Positions 46,401 through 58,000 of a stretch of 64,000 nt of DNA are shown piece after piece. A model generated the notes under the pieces. That model made no database searches. It was not told the origin of the DNA and saw only the letters and a list, made by a program, of their open reading frames with translations. The translations under genes were made by a program, and so were the position numbers. The stretch comes from Trebouxia sp. TZW2008. Its lineage: Eukaryota; Chlorophyta; Trebouxiophyceae; Trebouxiales; Trebouxiaceae. Positions within the stretch are counted from its first letter, which is position 1. Each line of letters begins with the position of its first letter. The stretch spans positions 62,001 through 126,000 of the forward strand of contig BDIU01000199.1 in NCBI GenBank assembly GCA_002118135.1. Direction: 5' to 3'.

Positions 46401-49400
46401 CATCTCTGTTTGGTTGCCAGTTGCCTTGCATTCCCAAAAGCTGCACGTGGCCTGCATTTTACTTTCTGTAGACAGGCCCATGAGCTTTTGTCACTTGGAG
46501 CTAACAAGAAGACTGCATGTGGTACATTTGTTGGATAGCTGGTTGTCTAAGCATGCTGCTCACTGTAGTTGATCTTTGTCAATGTGTGACGACCGTTCTC
46601 TGCAAGTTGTTGAGCTTGGGAGCATCAAGTGTCTCATGAACAGCATGGTCCCACTTTGATGCTCAAAGTCTTGTCAACACATTTGTGTGACATTTTATTA
46701 CAAGCCACCCTAATTACAGCTGCATGCTGTTGCTTTCAGCTGTGTACACCTGGGCTGGAGAACCGGGCTGTGTTATTCCCGCCCTTGACTCACTGCACAG
46801 AGATGTCTCCAGGTATGTCACCTGTCCAGCACATCTCCTGGAAGCTGCTGTACTGCTGGCAGAAAACCTTGTCTGGCGCAGCTACCCAAAGTTTGCTTCT
46901 CATGCATAAAGCTTCTGCACACATTCTACATGCTGTTGTAAGCAATGCAGTGCAGCGCATACAACCACATGATGCCTCATCTGTACTGTCAGGAACAGTT
47001 GACAAAATAAAGGTCAGCAGAGGTCAGCCTCTGCCAAGCGGTACATGCACAGCAAGCCAATGCTAGAGTGCAATTGTATGCAATTTTATCCAGCTGAGGA
47101 TGCATCACATTCCACCCGCTCACATCTGCTGCATTGTCATCCTTGCCACTGCACTCTGTCTGCAGCAATCTTTTCAGGTCAAGCCAACTTCATGCAAGGA
47201 CAAGTGCAAAGCGCAACAACTGCAGTTTTAGCACCAAGAAAGCACGAAACGATGACTCTGCATGGCTTCTCTGCAGGCTATTTTGCTGCCCCAGCAGCTC
47301 GGCTGTATCCCCTCAGCCACCGCAAGTCTCGCCGCCCCAAGCCCCTGCCCCCCGTCACCCTGGTCTTCTGCGCCATTGACGCCTACCATGATGTCATGGC
47401 AGAGAATCACGTGTATGGGCTGATTGCCACACAGAGCTGCCATAACGTGTTCCGGCAGCTGCTCAAAGACAGGAACGGGTATGAGTGTGGAGCTGAGGAG
47501 GGGACCTTCCTGGCGGCTTTTGGCAATGGCACAGAGGCTGTGCAGTTCTGCGTTGTGGTAAGTGTGCCTTGGGTTTCTCACTGAAATTTTGTCTATGTTT
47601 CCATGCAAAAGTTTGTTGTGCGCGGCAAACATCTCAACCTGACCAATGCTCAGCCATCAGGACAGCAATTGTGACGTAACACAAAACATCTCAATGCTAT
47701 CATGGCATGCAGGTCAACATGCACCACTCAGTCACTGACATGATCACTCAATCATTCTTATGCTCCCTCCATCGTTGATTTACCCATGATACATTCATCT
47801 GTATGCTTGCATTTCATCTCACTGTATCACAGGTCAAACAAATCACTGTGTCTAATGCAGGCACAGGAAGCATTGCTGGACAATACATGGGACAAAGAAG
47901 CTGTGGCCTTTGAGCCATGGAAGGCCATCCTGGGTAAGGACGCCACAGTTGCCTTCAAGGGTCCCCGAGTCAAGATGAGCATTGTCCAGGACATCCCTAC
48001 CTCCATAGGGCCCCATCCTGACACTGGCTGTGCCATGTACCATGGTCCTATGGCTGGCAGGTCAGCGCATGCTGTTGCAGTTGAGCTTTGCATGCTGTTA
48101 CAGCTGCTCAGTGCAGCAGCGCTGAGCCCGTCTGGTTCTCATTCGCGAACCTAATGTGTGGTACGTCTCATGTGCTCCAGCACGTGTACATCGATGCTGT
48201 CCAACACAGCCGTCTGCCTCTTGTGCTTTTCATCATGCACCAACGCCCTTTCATCCTTGCGCATGGTCACAGCCTTCAAAGACTCATCGCGATCTTTGAT
48301 AGCATCCCCAAGAGTTACCCTGAGCTTGACGTTTACACCAACAGAATCACAGACCTGTGCCCCACACACCAACAGCATCACACAGCTGTGCTCTTGCTGC
48401 TGCAGTGCGGCAAAGCTGTGCCACTTTGTGTCTCATGGGGGCCAAATCATTGTGCCTAGTGAGCTGGCAGAACTGGTACTGGCTGATTGGACTGGCAGCG
48501 TACCACCTATGCCCTCAGCTGGTCAGAGCTTGTTCCTGACAGCACACAGGGGAGCAGGCAGCAACCACACTGGCAGCAACTGGGACAGCGCCAAGAGCAG
48601 CCCAGCCTCTAGCGTTTCAAGGTGACCCAACATGCATTCGTGCTGCCTCAGAGTTGCATGTGCGCTTGCATCGGCTAGCTGTGCATATGCAGGAAGACGA
48701 TGTTGGTAAGCTTGTGATGCACTCAGTCTTGACAGTGATGTGTTTGCAGAGCAAGTAAGACAGTTTCCAGACATGAATGTCAAGAGTCATGAACAGTTGG
48801 CAGATGATGTCAATGTACTCTGTGATCAATTTGGCAGCTGTTTGCTATGCGAATGCGTCCTTTCGTGACGCTTTGCGGGCATGCAGCGCAGCCACTGACT
48901 TGGTGTAGCAATTGCAGGGGAAGTGAAGTGGGAGGAGGGGAAGTTGAAAAGCCTAAGCAGCGCACTTCTTCACCTACCACTATCAAGACCAGGATGGGCG
49001 GCATGAGGTACCTCTTTGGCAATACCTGCTTGCTGTTGTTCTGCAAGGCACACTCTGTGAAACAGTGACTGAACCAGTGACCTATCTGGGGCCCAGTTTG
49101 ATTGCTAGGACGCAAAATTACTGCTGCAGCTTGCAAGCAGACACCCTCAGTATGGTCATGCATAATCGCCTTTGTCTGTCCTGCCCCGATCAGCTCCAAC
49201 ACTAGCCTGTTGCCTGATGATGCAGATTGTGTGCTGACCCTAGCGTCACTGTTTGTTGCCATGCTGCTCATGTTATCATGCTCTACATATGCCATCCTCA
49301 AAGTCTGTCTGCGCTCCATTGACACAGTGCAATGATGCTAATACCAAACTGCTGTGCAGGGATGAAGGAGTGCCTGTAGTGCCACTGACCAAGGAAGCCA

Positions 49401-52400
49401 TCAAGAGTGCACAGCTGACCTATGAAGGCAGCTTCAAGGACCCAGAGGTGCTCAAGCACTGGAGTGGATCTGGCAACATGAGGTAAGGTTTACAGAAAGC
49501 ATTTTGCTGCGCTGCTACCTGGTGCTATACTTTATAAGCCGTTGACTACAATCACCAGTTGCTGGGAGCAGTGAGCAGTGTCCAGCATGAAGTCCTCATT
49601 CCCCTGATGCCTGCCTTTGTGCTTTCATGGCAGTCAAAACCTCGGAGAATTTTGGTTCTGCGCCGTTGCCAGAACATGTCCTCCAATACTGCAAGCATCT
49701 GCATTGTTCTGGCTTGTCATTGTGAATACAGGAGCAGGTCACAGACTGCCTCCTCAATCCACAGTCACCTTGCTGTTTGTGCATGCTGAGTAAGTACTGC
49801 AGTATGCAGACTTGTCAAGCTTTAGGAAGGACACATCAGTATGGAGTAAGTACAAGTTGCCTCCACAACGCACAGCTACCCTAGTGTATACCTGTTGTTC
49901 AATTGTAGCAGGACACCTGTAACAGATTCAGAACTTTTATGTTGTGCCTAAGCTCTGCGCTGGATGTTGCTGCATCAAAGACAGAAATTTGTTACTTGTG
50001 TGCATCTGCATGAACTAGGCATGCTGCAAATCATAAGCTGCTAGTTGGGGACCAACGGATTGAGTGACACTTGGACTTCTGCAGCATGGCCACAATGTCT
50101 CAACATCTAACAAATCAATGTTTGCAGACCCAGTGGTGGTGGGATGCCTAGAGTGTCAGAGGACCCCTTCTGCAACTTGGCGGACAAGCCTAGGGCTCCC
50201 AAGCATGAGAGGGCGGAAGGGGCTGTCAGGCGGGCCAGCACTAACACTGCAGGGGTGCCCCTCAAGTCTGCTGTGAGAAGGCCAAGTCTTGGGGTAAGCC
50301 ATCCCTATACCTGCTATTTGCACCTGATGCCCATGCCAACACAGCTCAACACGTACGTGCCCATCGCTCAGCCTGGATATGTCCTGATCATGCTGCTTGT
50401 TGAGCTAGCCTGTTATCATTGCTTGAGCAGTATGCCTCAGGCTGTATGGGGCCCTCTGAGCCCCATGTGCACTGTGCAGTGTCCTTGCACTGTCATTCAG
50501 TCTACAGTGCAGCTACTGGACTTCAATCACTTCTTGAGGCTTGCCTTTCATGCTTTCTGTTGTGCTGCAGCGATTGACCCCAAGCAGTGCTCTGGCATCA
50601 AGCACAGTGTCCTGCAATCCAGTTCACTTCAGTCATTCCCTCGACCCTGACTTCCTCCTATGCAGCCATTGGTCCCCAACAGTGTTCTAGCATCCTGCAC
50701 GGTGTTCTGGAATCCAGTTCACTTCAGTCGTCCGCTTGGCTTCAACTTGTTCCTAGGTGCTGCAGCCATTGACCCCCAACAGTGCTCCAGCATAGCACAT
50801 AGTAATCTGGACCCCACAGCACTTTGTTCAGGCAGCTGCAGGGCTGGAACATTGCTGCGACACCATGCACAATGCGCTATCTGGCTTAGTTTACTGGGGA
50901 TTGCTCTTCAAACAGTTTTCATTTGCTGCAGCCATTGGCCCCAAGCGCTCTAGCGTCGCGCACAGTGTCCTGGAACCCAGTGCACTTCAGCCAGGCAGCT
51001 GCAGGCCTGTTGCCAGACGGCTCTGACAGCCCCACAACAGCAGCTGGCTTGACAGGAGCAAGCAGGAGCACTGACAGGGCCAACTCACAAGCTGATTTCG
51101 CACCAGGTCAGTGCTTGCTGGTGCTCACCCCGCTCCTGCCCAGCAGGGTCACAGGCATCAGACAGATTGTGCAAGGAGATACTGCACTGTACTTGCATGC
51201 AAGCATCACTGACACTCCTGTGTGATCTGGCACACCTCCTGCGCCAACAACTCATGTTAAGCAGCACACAGACAGACATGCCTATCAATACAGGCTCTTG
51301 TCAAGCTGCTGATTTGTCATTGCTGCCCAACTCAAGCGTGCCAAGGACAAGGCTCCGCTCAAACAGCAACGTGTACATCAGCCAAAATCTGATCTCCAAG
51401 TTTGTGGAAATGCAGACAATCTGGATGTTGATTCCCTGCCTGGCTCAGTGGCACCAACAGACCCCAACAGGGCGGAGTCAACCCATAGGGCCTTGGTGCA
51501 TGGTGCTTTCATCCGTGCTGCTAGCGTGCACAAGACAGGTACACCACAAGCTGCAACTCAGCCTGCTTTTGCTTGCAGTCCTGACCTTGAATGGCGCTGT
51601 TGCTGGCAATCAAAATTTGCAGGGCCTTGTGGTTGGCGCATGTTTCAGCATCACATTTGCAATTGCTCAAGCAGATGCTCAACGGCTCCTGCTGGAAGCA
51701 TGGCAGGCTGCACCAGTGGACACGTGTTGACAGTTCTGTTTGCATGCATGTTCCACACTAAACCATGTCACCTGGTCATGGTCATGTTCTGACCAAAAGC
51801 CACGCTTTCTGTTCCTGCATATGTTGACATTTCTGGCCTTTCGTAATGCAGCTGTCACACCCAACACCTCTATACTGGCGAGGTCCTCTTCCTCAGTGAA
51901 TGGCAGAGTGGAGGTCATGATGAGTCATCTGCCAGACACAGGGGGACAAGCAGCGGGTGGTGGTACTCCAAAGACCTCGTTCAAGATGCCCAGCAACAAG
52001 TCCTCTCTGCCGCATGAGTTGGTGCAGGTAGCGCTAGAACCCTCTTTCTTCACGTTATGTACTTTGAAAAGCAACTTTCAGCCCATGATTTGGTGCAGGC
52101 ATAGTGCTGTATGTTGGAAATTGCGCATGTGTGTGTGCATGCCATCAGCACTGCGGCAGCAAGTTGTCTACGCAAATTGCTCCCTACGCAGCCATTGGAA
52201 GTTCCTGATGCAATTCCAGCTGAGGCTTGCACATTCTGCGTGAAGGCCTCCATGTGCCAAACATTGCAACTTACACTCTGTCACAAATTCACAGCAAGCA
52301 ATCGACATTGTCTGCAGGACCGTTGGAAGAAGATACCCGGTGTCCAGTTCCACCATCTAGGTCAAATCCAGTTCAGGGATTTCCCAGAGGAGTACACGTT

Positions 52401-53124
52401 GCTGCAAGTCAACTCAGAGAGGTGAATCTCTGCCAAGCTTCCCTTGTACATCAATATCTTGCGTCTGCTAAGCTTTCAAGCAGTGTCATGCGACTTGTTT
52501 CAGGCCAGCCCCAGATTGTCATGTGAGCAGTCAATCATCCACTTGCTGTCCTTCTTGCCTGTGCCATATCGACAAGTGTCGTGCAGAGGTTTCCTTGAAG
52601 AGATGCCAGTTGCATGTGTCCTGCAGCGCCCACATGGCACCCACCAAAGCTCCTGTGCAAATCCACCACCACTACAACTCCACACAAAGTCTCAAAGTCT
52701 CGATTGGCACAGCCACATGTCTTGACCGAGCTGGTCGCACATGACTTTTACTGAGCTTTGCTGCAGTCTGTGTCTTGTACACTGCGCCAGATTCAGCGAC
52801 CGAGCGAATTGCACAGCGTCAACAGCTTTAGAGTGAGGTCACATTTGACCAAGCTTTGGTGATGTGTGTTTGTCAAAGGTGGCGGCAAAGGAAGTTGGCA
52901 GATCACAGGACTCAGTGTGATCTGTGATCATGACATGATGCAGGCTGGCGAGTCGTGAGTTCCCTGAAGGGCTTCCAACAAAGCGTGCCATACGCACAGC
53001 TCCAGCAAGGGGTCACATCTATAGTGTCCAGTTTCACGAAGGGTCTCGTCATGTAGCAGATGCACTGGTCAAGAAGCGAGCACCAAGCAGCCTTGCTGCT
53101 TCACCACGAGCAACTGATGGCTAA
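40418..53124 (+). CDS. Receptor nucleotidyl cyclase B: LRR ectodomain, TM, tandem cyclase domains with lost catalytic residues
   Basis: Paralogue of receptor cyclase A, about 1,490 aa. Exons 40418-40576 (signal peptide MAKTCYIWLSLLLPQLVYS), 40659-40932 (LRR N-cap), 41008-41153, 41228-41315, 41469-41692, 41944-42084, 42237-42337, 42618-42746 and 43039-43227 (CTCLSGY) form the ectodomain. 43531-43762 has the TM (MVPFAALMAVAVPIIVLW) and LVLTDVEGST. CHD1 continues through 44112-44251 (TTEGDAFIIAF), 44535-44727, 45104-45297, 45723-45907, 46247-46329 and 46740-46812. CHD2 is 47277-47557, 47861-48060 and 48406-48621. Linker exons are 48918-49007, 49360-49482, 50128-50293, 50932-51106, one unresolved exon near 51.3-51.54 kb, and 51852-52027. 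The tail is 52318-52421 (HHLGQIQFRDFPEEYTLLQV) and 52944-53124. Phases agree at every junction except around the unresolved exon. CHD1 keeps both metal aspartates, but no Asn/Arg pair remains in either domain. It may be a pseudo-enzyme or a partner subunit. Confidence 0.88.
50567..51000 (+). repeat. Four tandem copies of a 3' splice site plus exon start in cyclase B
   Basis: gcagc(c/g)attg recurs at 50567, 50662, 50762 and 50928 (spacings 95, 100, 166). In each, the cag acceptor is followed by a version of PLxPxSALASxTVSxNPVHFS. The third copy has an in-frame TAG. The fourth runs into the full exon (to 51106, donor GTCAGT) and has the phase required by the upstream exon. Confidence 0.8.
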
Positions 53125-54101
53125 ACGAGTTTAACAGCAAAGTTGGCTGCTCATCCAGCCAGCGTGCAGCAGTATGACAGTCACAAGGACGCCAAAAGTT
53201 TCAACAGCTCTTTGTCACAGGTTTCGGCAAAATCTGCCTGAGCAACAGCAACATGAAGCATGGTCACTCATGAAGTGCTCAGAATCATTGCACATGTATG
53301 TTCTGGCGTAAGCTATCATGCGGAATGGCTTGCGTTGTAAAATTGTAGCCATGGACAGTGCTGTAACAAATGACGTTGCGATTACAGGCATGTGTGTTGT
53401 GCATGGCTGTGGGAGTGCTTTGCACAAAGACGTCAAAATTTGGGGCCTGACTAGCATTGACAGACCTGCATAGCATTGACATGGACAGGCAGCAAAACCT
53501 TGTCAACTGTATTGCACTGCGGCAGCATCTCATTGCATCTGCATCTTATGCAGGAGCATCTGGAACAAGCGTTGCGGCAAGCAGGTCTCAGCAACATTGT
53601 GATTGATATGCATCAGCCAGAGCATTACAAATTTAAAGATGTCCAAGCAGCACAGCACATGTTTCAGCTCACCTTTTCTGAACAGAAGGCATGATCTAAG
53701 AGTAGGCTGTATACGTAGCTATAGGTTTGACCAGACAATCACAGCAACATTTTCAGTTGTGATTATCTTGTTGATGATGCTGGTAGTGGTGATGGTCTGC
53801 ATTTGTGAAAAGGGCAGGTCACCTGGAGGGTGTGGACCTGGAGGAAGGCCGATTGGCCTACCACATCATCACGACTTGCATTGGTGCAGTAGCAGATGCT
53901 GAGTGCTAACAGCTGTAGACTGTCAAGCGGGCTTTGATGCAGATATATCAGCATGTGTGCTCATGCTTTTTGACAGTCATGACCAGCTTCATACAGTGAC
54001 ATGTATAGGCAAGCCGAAAGTTGCCAGCAACACTGTAATCACGTGCAATCCAGTCTGACAGATATAATCAACTTTATATGTAATATATCAGCATGACCGC
54101 A
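53125..54101. other. Intergenic stretch with an unassigned short ORF
   Basis: It holds the 3' flank of cyclase B. On the plus strand, 53476-53694 encodes 72 aa ending in a hydrophilic, plausible-looking segment (EHLEQALRQAGLSNIVIDMH onward). I do not recognise it, and it could be a small gene, an alternative terminal exon or chance. Nothing else in the interval looks coding. Confidence 0.25.
53336..53366 (+). terminator. Candidate TGTAA polyadenylation signals for cyclase B
   Basis: TGTAA occurs at 53336-53340 and 53362-53366, 212 to 242 nt beyond the cyclase B stop. TGTAA is the common chlorophyte poly(A) signal. The cleavage site itself cannot be read from sequence. Confidence 0.45.
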
Positions 54102-54172
54102 GCGTGGTTGGTTTAGTGGTAGAATAGTACCCTGCCACGGTACAGACCCGGGTTCGATTCCCGGATCACGCA
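54102..54172 (+). tRNA. tRNA-Gly (anticodon GCC)
   Basis: A 71-nt cloverleaf. The acceptor stem GCGTGGT pairs with ATCACGC (one G-T pair), with discriminator A at 54172. The anticodon stem GTACC/GGTAC encloses the loop CTGCCAC, placing GCC at 54134-54136. The T arm is CCCGG-GTTCGATT-CCGGG type (positions 54148-54164), and box A/box B motifs are present. There is no intron and no encoded CCA. The body is almost identical to plant tRNA-Gly(GCC). Confidence 0.97.
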
Positions 54173-54180
54173 GATCAAAC

Positions 54181-54185
54181 TTTTT
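54181..54185 (+). terminator. RNA polymerase III terminator of tRNA-Gly
   Basis: A run of five T residues begins eight nucleotides after the last base of the tRNA, the usual position and form of a Pol III stop signal. Confidence 0.85.
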
Positions 54186-55000
54186 CCCCGGGTCGAAATC
54201 TATTCTTGCCTGTCTATGTAACTGCCACAATTGTGTTCACATCCTTTGCCAATCCCAACTCGTTGTGTACAGAGAAACTGCCGAGCCCTGAGCTGAAGAT
54301 GTGGAAAATAGGGCAGTAAAGTAATTTGCGACTTGCTTGTGACAGTCAATGTCTTTGATAGTTTCAGCTGCTGCAGCGCTCATGTTCTGCACAGTAGCAG
54401 TTTGCTGGTCACTGTGCGGCTGTTGATGCGCATTTCTGCACAAATGTCCGCTTGTAGCTGTGCAGGACACCATTGATAGAATGCTTTGCGAAGCATGCCA
54501 TTTGAGGCTGCACTGCATGTCTGTAGTAGGAACGGTGACTGAATTGGACATGTCACTCACATGAAGCTATGAAGGTGTTAAGGCCAACTCAGTGCAAAGC
54601 ACTCAGGTGTCCTTGACTCGAATGACGCTGTAGCAACGGCTAGATGTGCCGCAGCACTGAATCTGCTGCATCACAATCGCCTGTGTGCTCCAGTCTGCAA
54701 TCGCGCAGCATGTCCAAGGCCGTAGGAGCTTTTGACGCAGGCCAGAGATCGTAGAAAGATCTCCTTGGACTTTGTAGCGGTAAGCAGCTCAGCTTTGCCA
54801 AAGGAAGCGGTGCGCTTACGCTACAAATCTGCGTTTGCGCATGTGCTGCAGCTTGTAGGACGTGAAAGCGTGTTGTCACTTACTTGCTCTGCATTGACCT
54901 GCCCGTTGCCCATGCTGAGCATGTTTTGCGCAGGGCAGGCGGCCAACGTTGTCAATACTCTGCGGCGAAGTGACACCTGAATCATTACATAGCCTGCCAA
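54186..55000 (+). promoter_or_regulatory. Intergenic region upstream of the coiled-coil gene
   Basis: This 815-bp stretch presumably contains the promoter and 5' UTR of the coiled-coil gene. It has short ORFs on both strands with no recognisable features. I see no clear core promoter element. Confidence 0.4.
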
Positions 55001-58000
55001 ATGGACGGTCGGACATCGCGTCTGCAGCGGTCTTCATACCAGCATGCGTACAACCCAGATACTGAAAGGCTACCGCCTTCAAATTCGAGCAGCGGATGCA
55101 GCACACCTACAAGCTACGCCAGCAACGGCATTCATATTGGAACCAGATCGCAGATGCCACCAGACGTGCAGAGTCCCGTGCATGTCGTCAACCAGATCAG
55201 AGACGCTCATAAGCAAATGCTGGCTCTGAGTCGCAACAACTTCGCTACACCTCCCCAGGACACAGACCTGTACCCAGCCTCTCCTGCTCAAGACAGCTGG
55301 CAGCAAAATGGCAACTTGCATCATGGTCAGCATGCCTTGGACAGAATCACTGAAGACGGTGTCAGGTATCAGTTAGACACCCCTCACAGCAGTCAGCAGC
55401 CGCTTGACAGACTGCATGAGTTGCAAGAGGAAAACGCTCGCCTCTCAAAGCAGCTGGCTTCCCTCAGCAGTGACGTGGAGTATCACCAGCATGAGCATTT
55501 CAAATCGCATCAAGAACAGCAGCTCAGGTACGATGACCTGAAGCAGCACGCATCCAACCTGCAGGATCAGTTGCATGACAGCCAGAACAGCGCAGGCAAG
55601 CTGCTCAGCACTAACAAGCAGCTTGAGGCTGACCTCAAGCGGCACAAAACCTGGCTTGACTCTGCTCAGCAGACCTCTGGCCACTACCGCCACCTGTTCA
55701 AACAGGAAGAGCATGAGAAATCCCAGCTTGCTCAGCAGCTACATGACACACAGGCCCAGTTGGCTGAATCATGGCGTGACAGCAGCCACATGAAAGAGCT
55801 TGCAGCAGAACTGCAGGGGCAGACAGCAGCTGCTGCCAGTCATCAAGCCAAGTCACAGGAGCTCAGCGAAGCCAATGCTAGGCTAGAGCACTCTCGCAAG
55901 GACCACGAGCAAGCCAACAAGGAGCTGATCGAGTCCAAACGGCAGCTTGAGGAGACGTCCAAGGATCTCAGCTTTCAGTTGGAAGGCCTCAGAACAGCCC
56001 TTGCTGATGCATATCAGGACCTTGACAACGCTCAAAGCTCTCATGAGCAGCAGCTTTCAGAGCAAGCCGATGCGCACAGCCAGGCAACAGGGCGTCAGTC
56101 TGGTACAGTAAGCCAGCTCGAGACTCAGCTGCAGCAGCTCAAGCGCGAGCTTGCTCAGGCACTTGAGCAGAACAGGCAGGCTGAAGAAGCGCTTCATGCA
56201 CAGCGCTCCCAGCATGACTCAAGTTCTGCGGCTCACATGTGTGAGCTTACCGCACTACAGGATCAGCTCAGGCAAAGTCAGGATGCTCTGAAAGCTCAGA
56301 GCAGTCAGCATGACTCAGCAGCATCTGCTCAAGCAGCTGAGAGCAGCAAAGCAAGTGAGCATCTCGGACAGGCTCAGGCTCAGTTGCAAGCTCAGCGCTG
56401 CCAGCATGAGTCTGAGTTGGCCAGTCAGACAGCTGAACTCAACAACACCTTTGAGCAGCTCAGACATGCTCAGGCTGCTTTAGATGCTCAGCGCACTCAG
56501 CACGAGTCAGCAGCATCCAAATCTGCAGTTGAACTCAGAAACACTACTGAGCAACTCAGACAGGCTGAGGCTGCTTTGGACGCTCAGCGCACACAGCATG
56601 AGTCAAACGCCAGCACAGCAGCAGCTGAACATCATGCAACTGCTGCAGAGCTCAGCAACCATGCTGCCATGCTCAAACAGCAGCTGCAACAAAAGCAACA
56701 CCAGTTGCTGCAGATCCAAAGTGAGCTAGACGCTCAGCAGGCAGCACAGCAGGCAGCTCAGCATGACACTGCTCTTGCTGACATGCGCAGCTCCAACCAG
56801 CGCTTAGCAGATGAGGTGTCCAGACTCAGAATGCGGCTGGAGCAGATGCAACAGGAGCTGGCTGATGCTCACAGACATGCTGAGAGAAAAGCTGAGCTGG
56901 AGGCGCAACTACACACAGAGAATTGCCAGCTGGAGGGTGAGAGCTCTTATCCTTATTGCCATAAAGAAAACATAACTGCTGATGATTTATGTCAGTTGCC
57001 TGATTGTGCAGCAGGCAACTCACAGAATAGCAGTCAGTGCCGGTATGCTTTCGTCTGCGTGCATGTTGTCAATTTCAGCCTGCTGTCAATTATTTTGTGG
57101 CCATTGCGCAATGTTTGGACAATCATATCAGCACGGCATCCGTATTCATAGACACTTTAGCTGCGCCTTCAATCACATTGTCTGCAGAACTCATTGCTTT
57201 CGCCAGCACCAATTGACACAATGTGCTGATTTTGCTCACAGTGTTTTGTACTGTCTTGCGTGATGTGACTGTAATGCATCTGTGCTTTCAAGCCAGCCAA
57301 GCTCTTACATATGCTGCTGCACCCTCCCAGCGTGAGTTGCAGCTGCTGTCCTAATTTCATTCTCCTTGTACCGCATCATGACGCATGCCTCTTCCAGCAA
57401 GAACTGATGCAAACAAGTGCGACTGTGTTGCAGATGAGATTGTGGCCTTGCAGCAGCAGGGCCAGCAGGCTGAGCAGGCACAGGAGCAGCTGCAGCTGTC
57501 GCAGGCACAATTGGAGGCGCTGCAGGCTGACATTGCAGGCTTGCAAGAGGAGTGCATGGCTAAGGGGGCACAGGTAGAGGCTATCAGTCTGCTCTCTGCC
57601 ACTAGTCTGTACAGTCTGCATGTGCATGCATGCTGGTATGATGAGTTTTGCATACATCATCGTCTTGAGCTTGTCAGTATGCATGACGCATTTCACAGCT
57701 GTGATTTGCTGTCTCCTAATGTCAGGTGCTGTTTGCTCAGCTCTCTTGCAATTGACACGTGCTGATGTCAAGCATGTCTAAGCCTCAGCGTGCCTGTTTG
57801 CGCTTTGCTGCACTTTAGTTGTGCTCTTTGAGACAGTTGTCCATCATACGTGCTGATACTCCTGCAGGTCAGGCAGCTGCTGAAGCTGCAGGAGCAGTTT
57901 GAAACTTCAGAGGCAGCCCGCCAAGCTCAGCACGTCGGCAACGCTGGCATCATCGCAGACCTGACAGCCAGCAACAGCAGGCTGGAGGCACAGCTGTCTT

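Noticed and set aside
54237..54560. Minus-strand ORF of 107 codons next to the tRNA
   Set aside because: No splice context, composition or motif supports coding. It is treated as intergenic.
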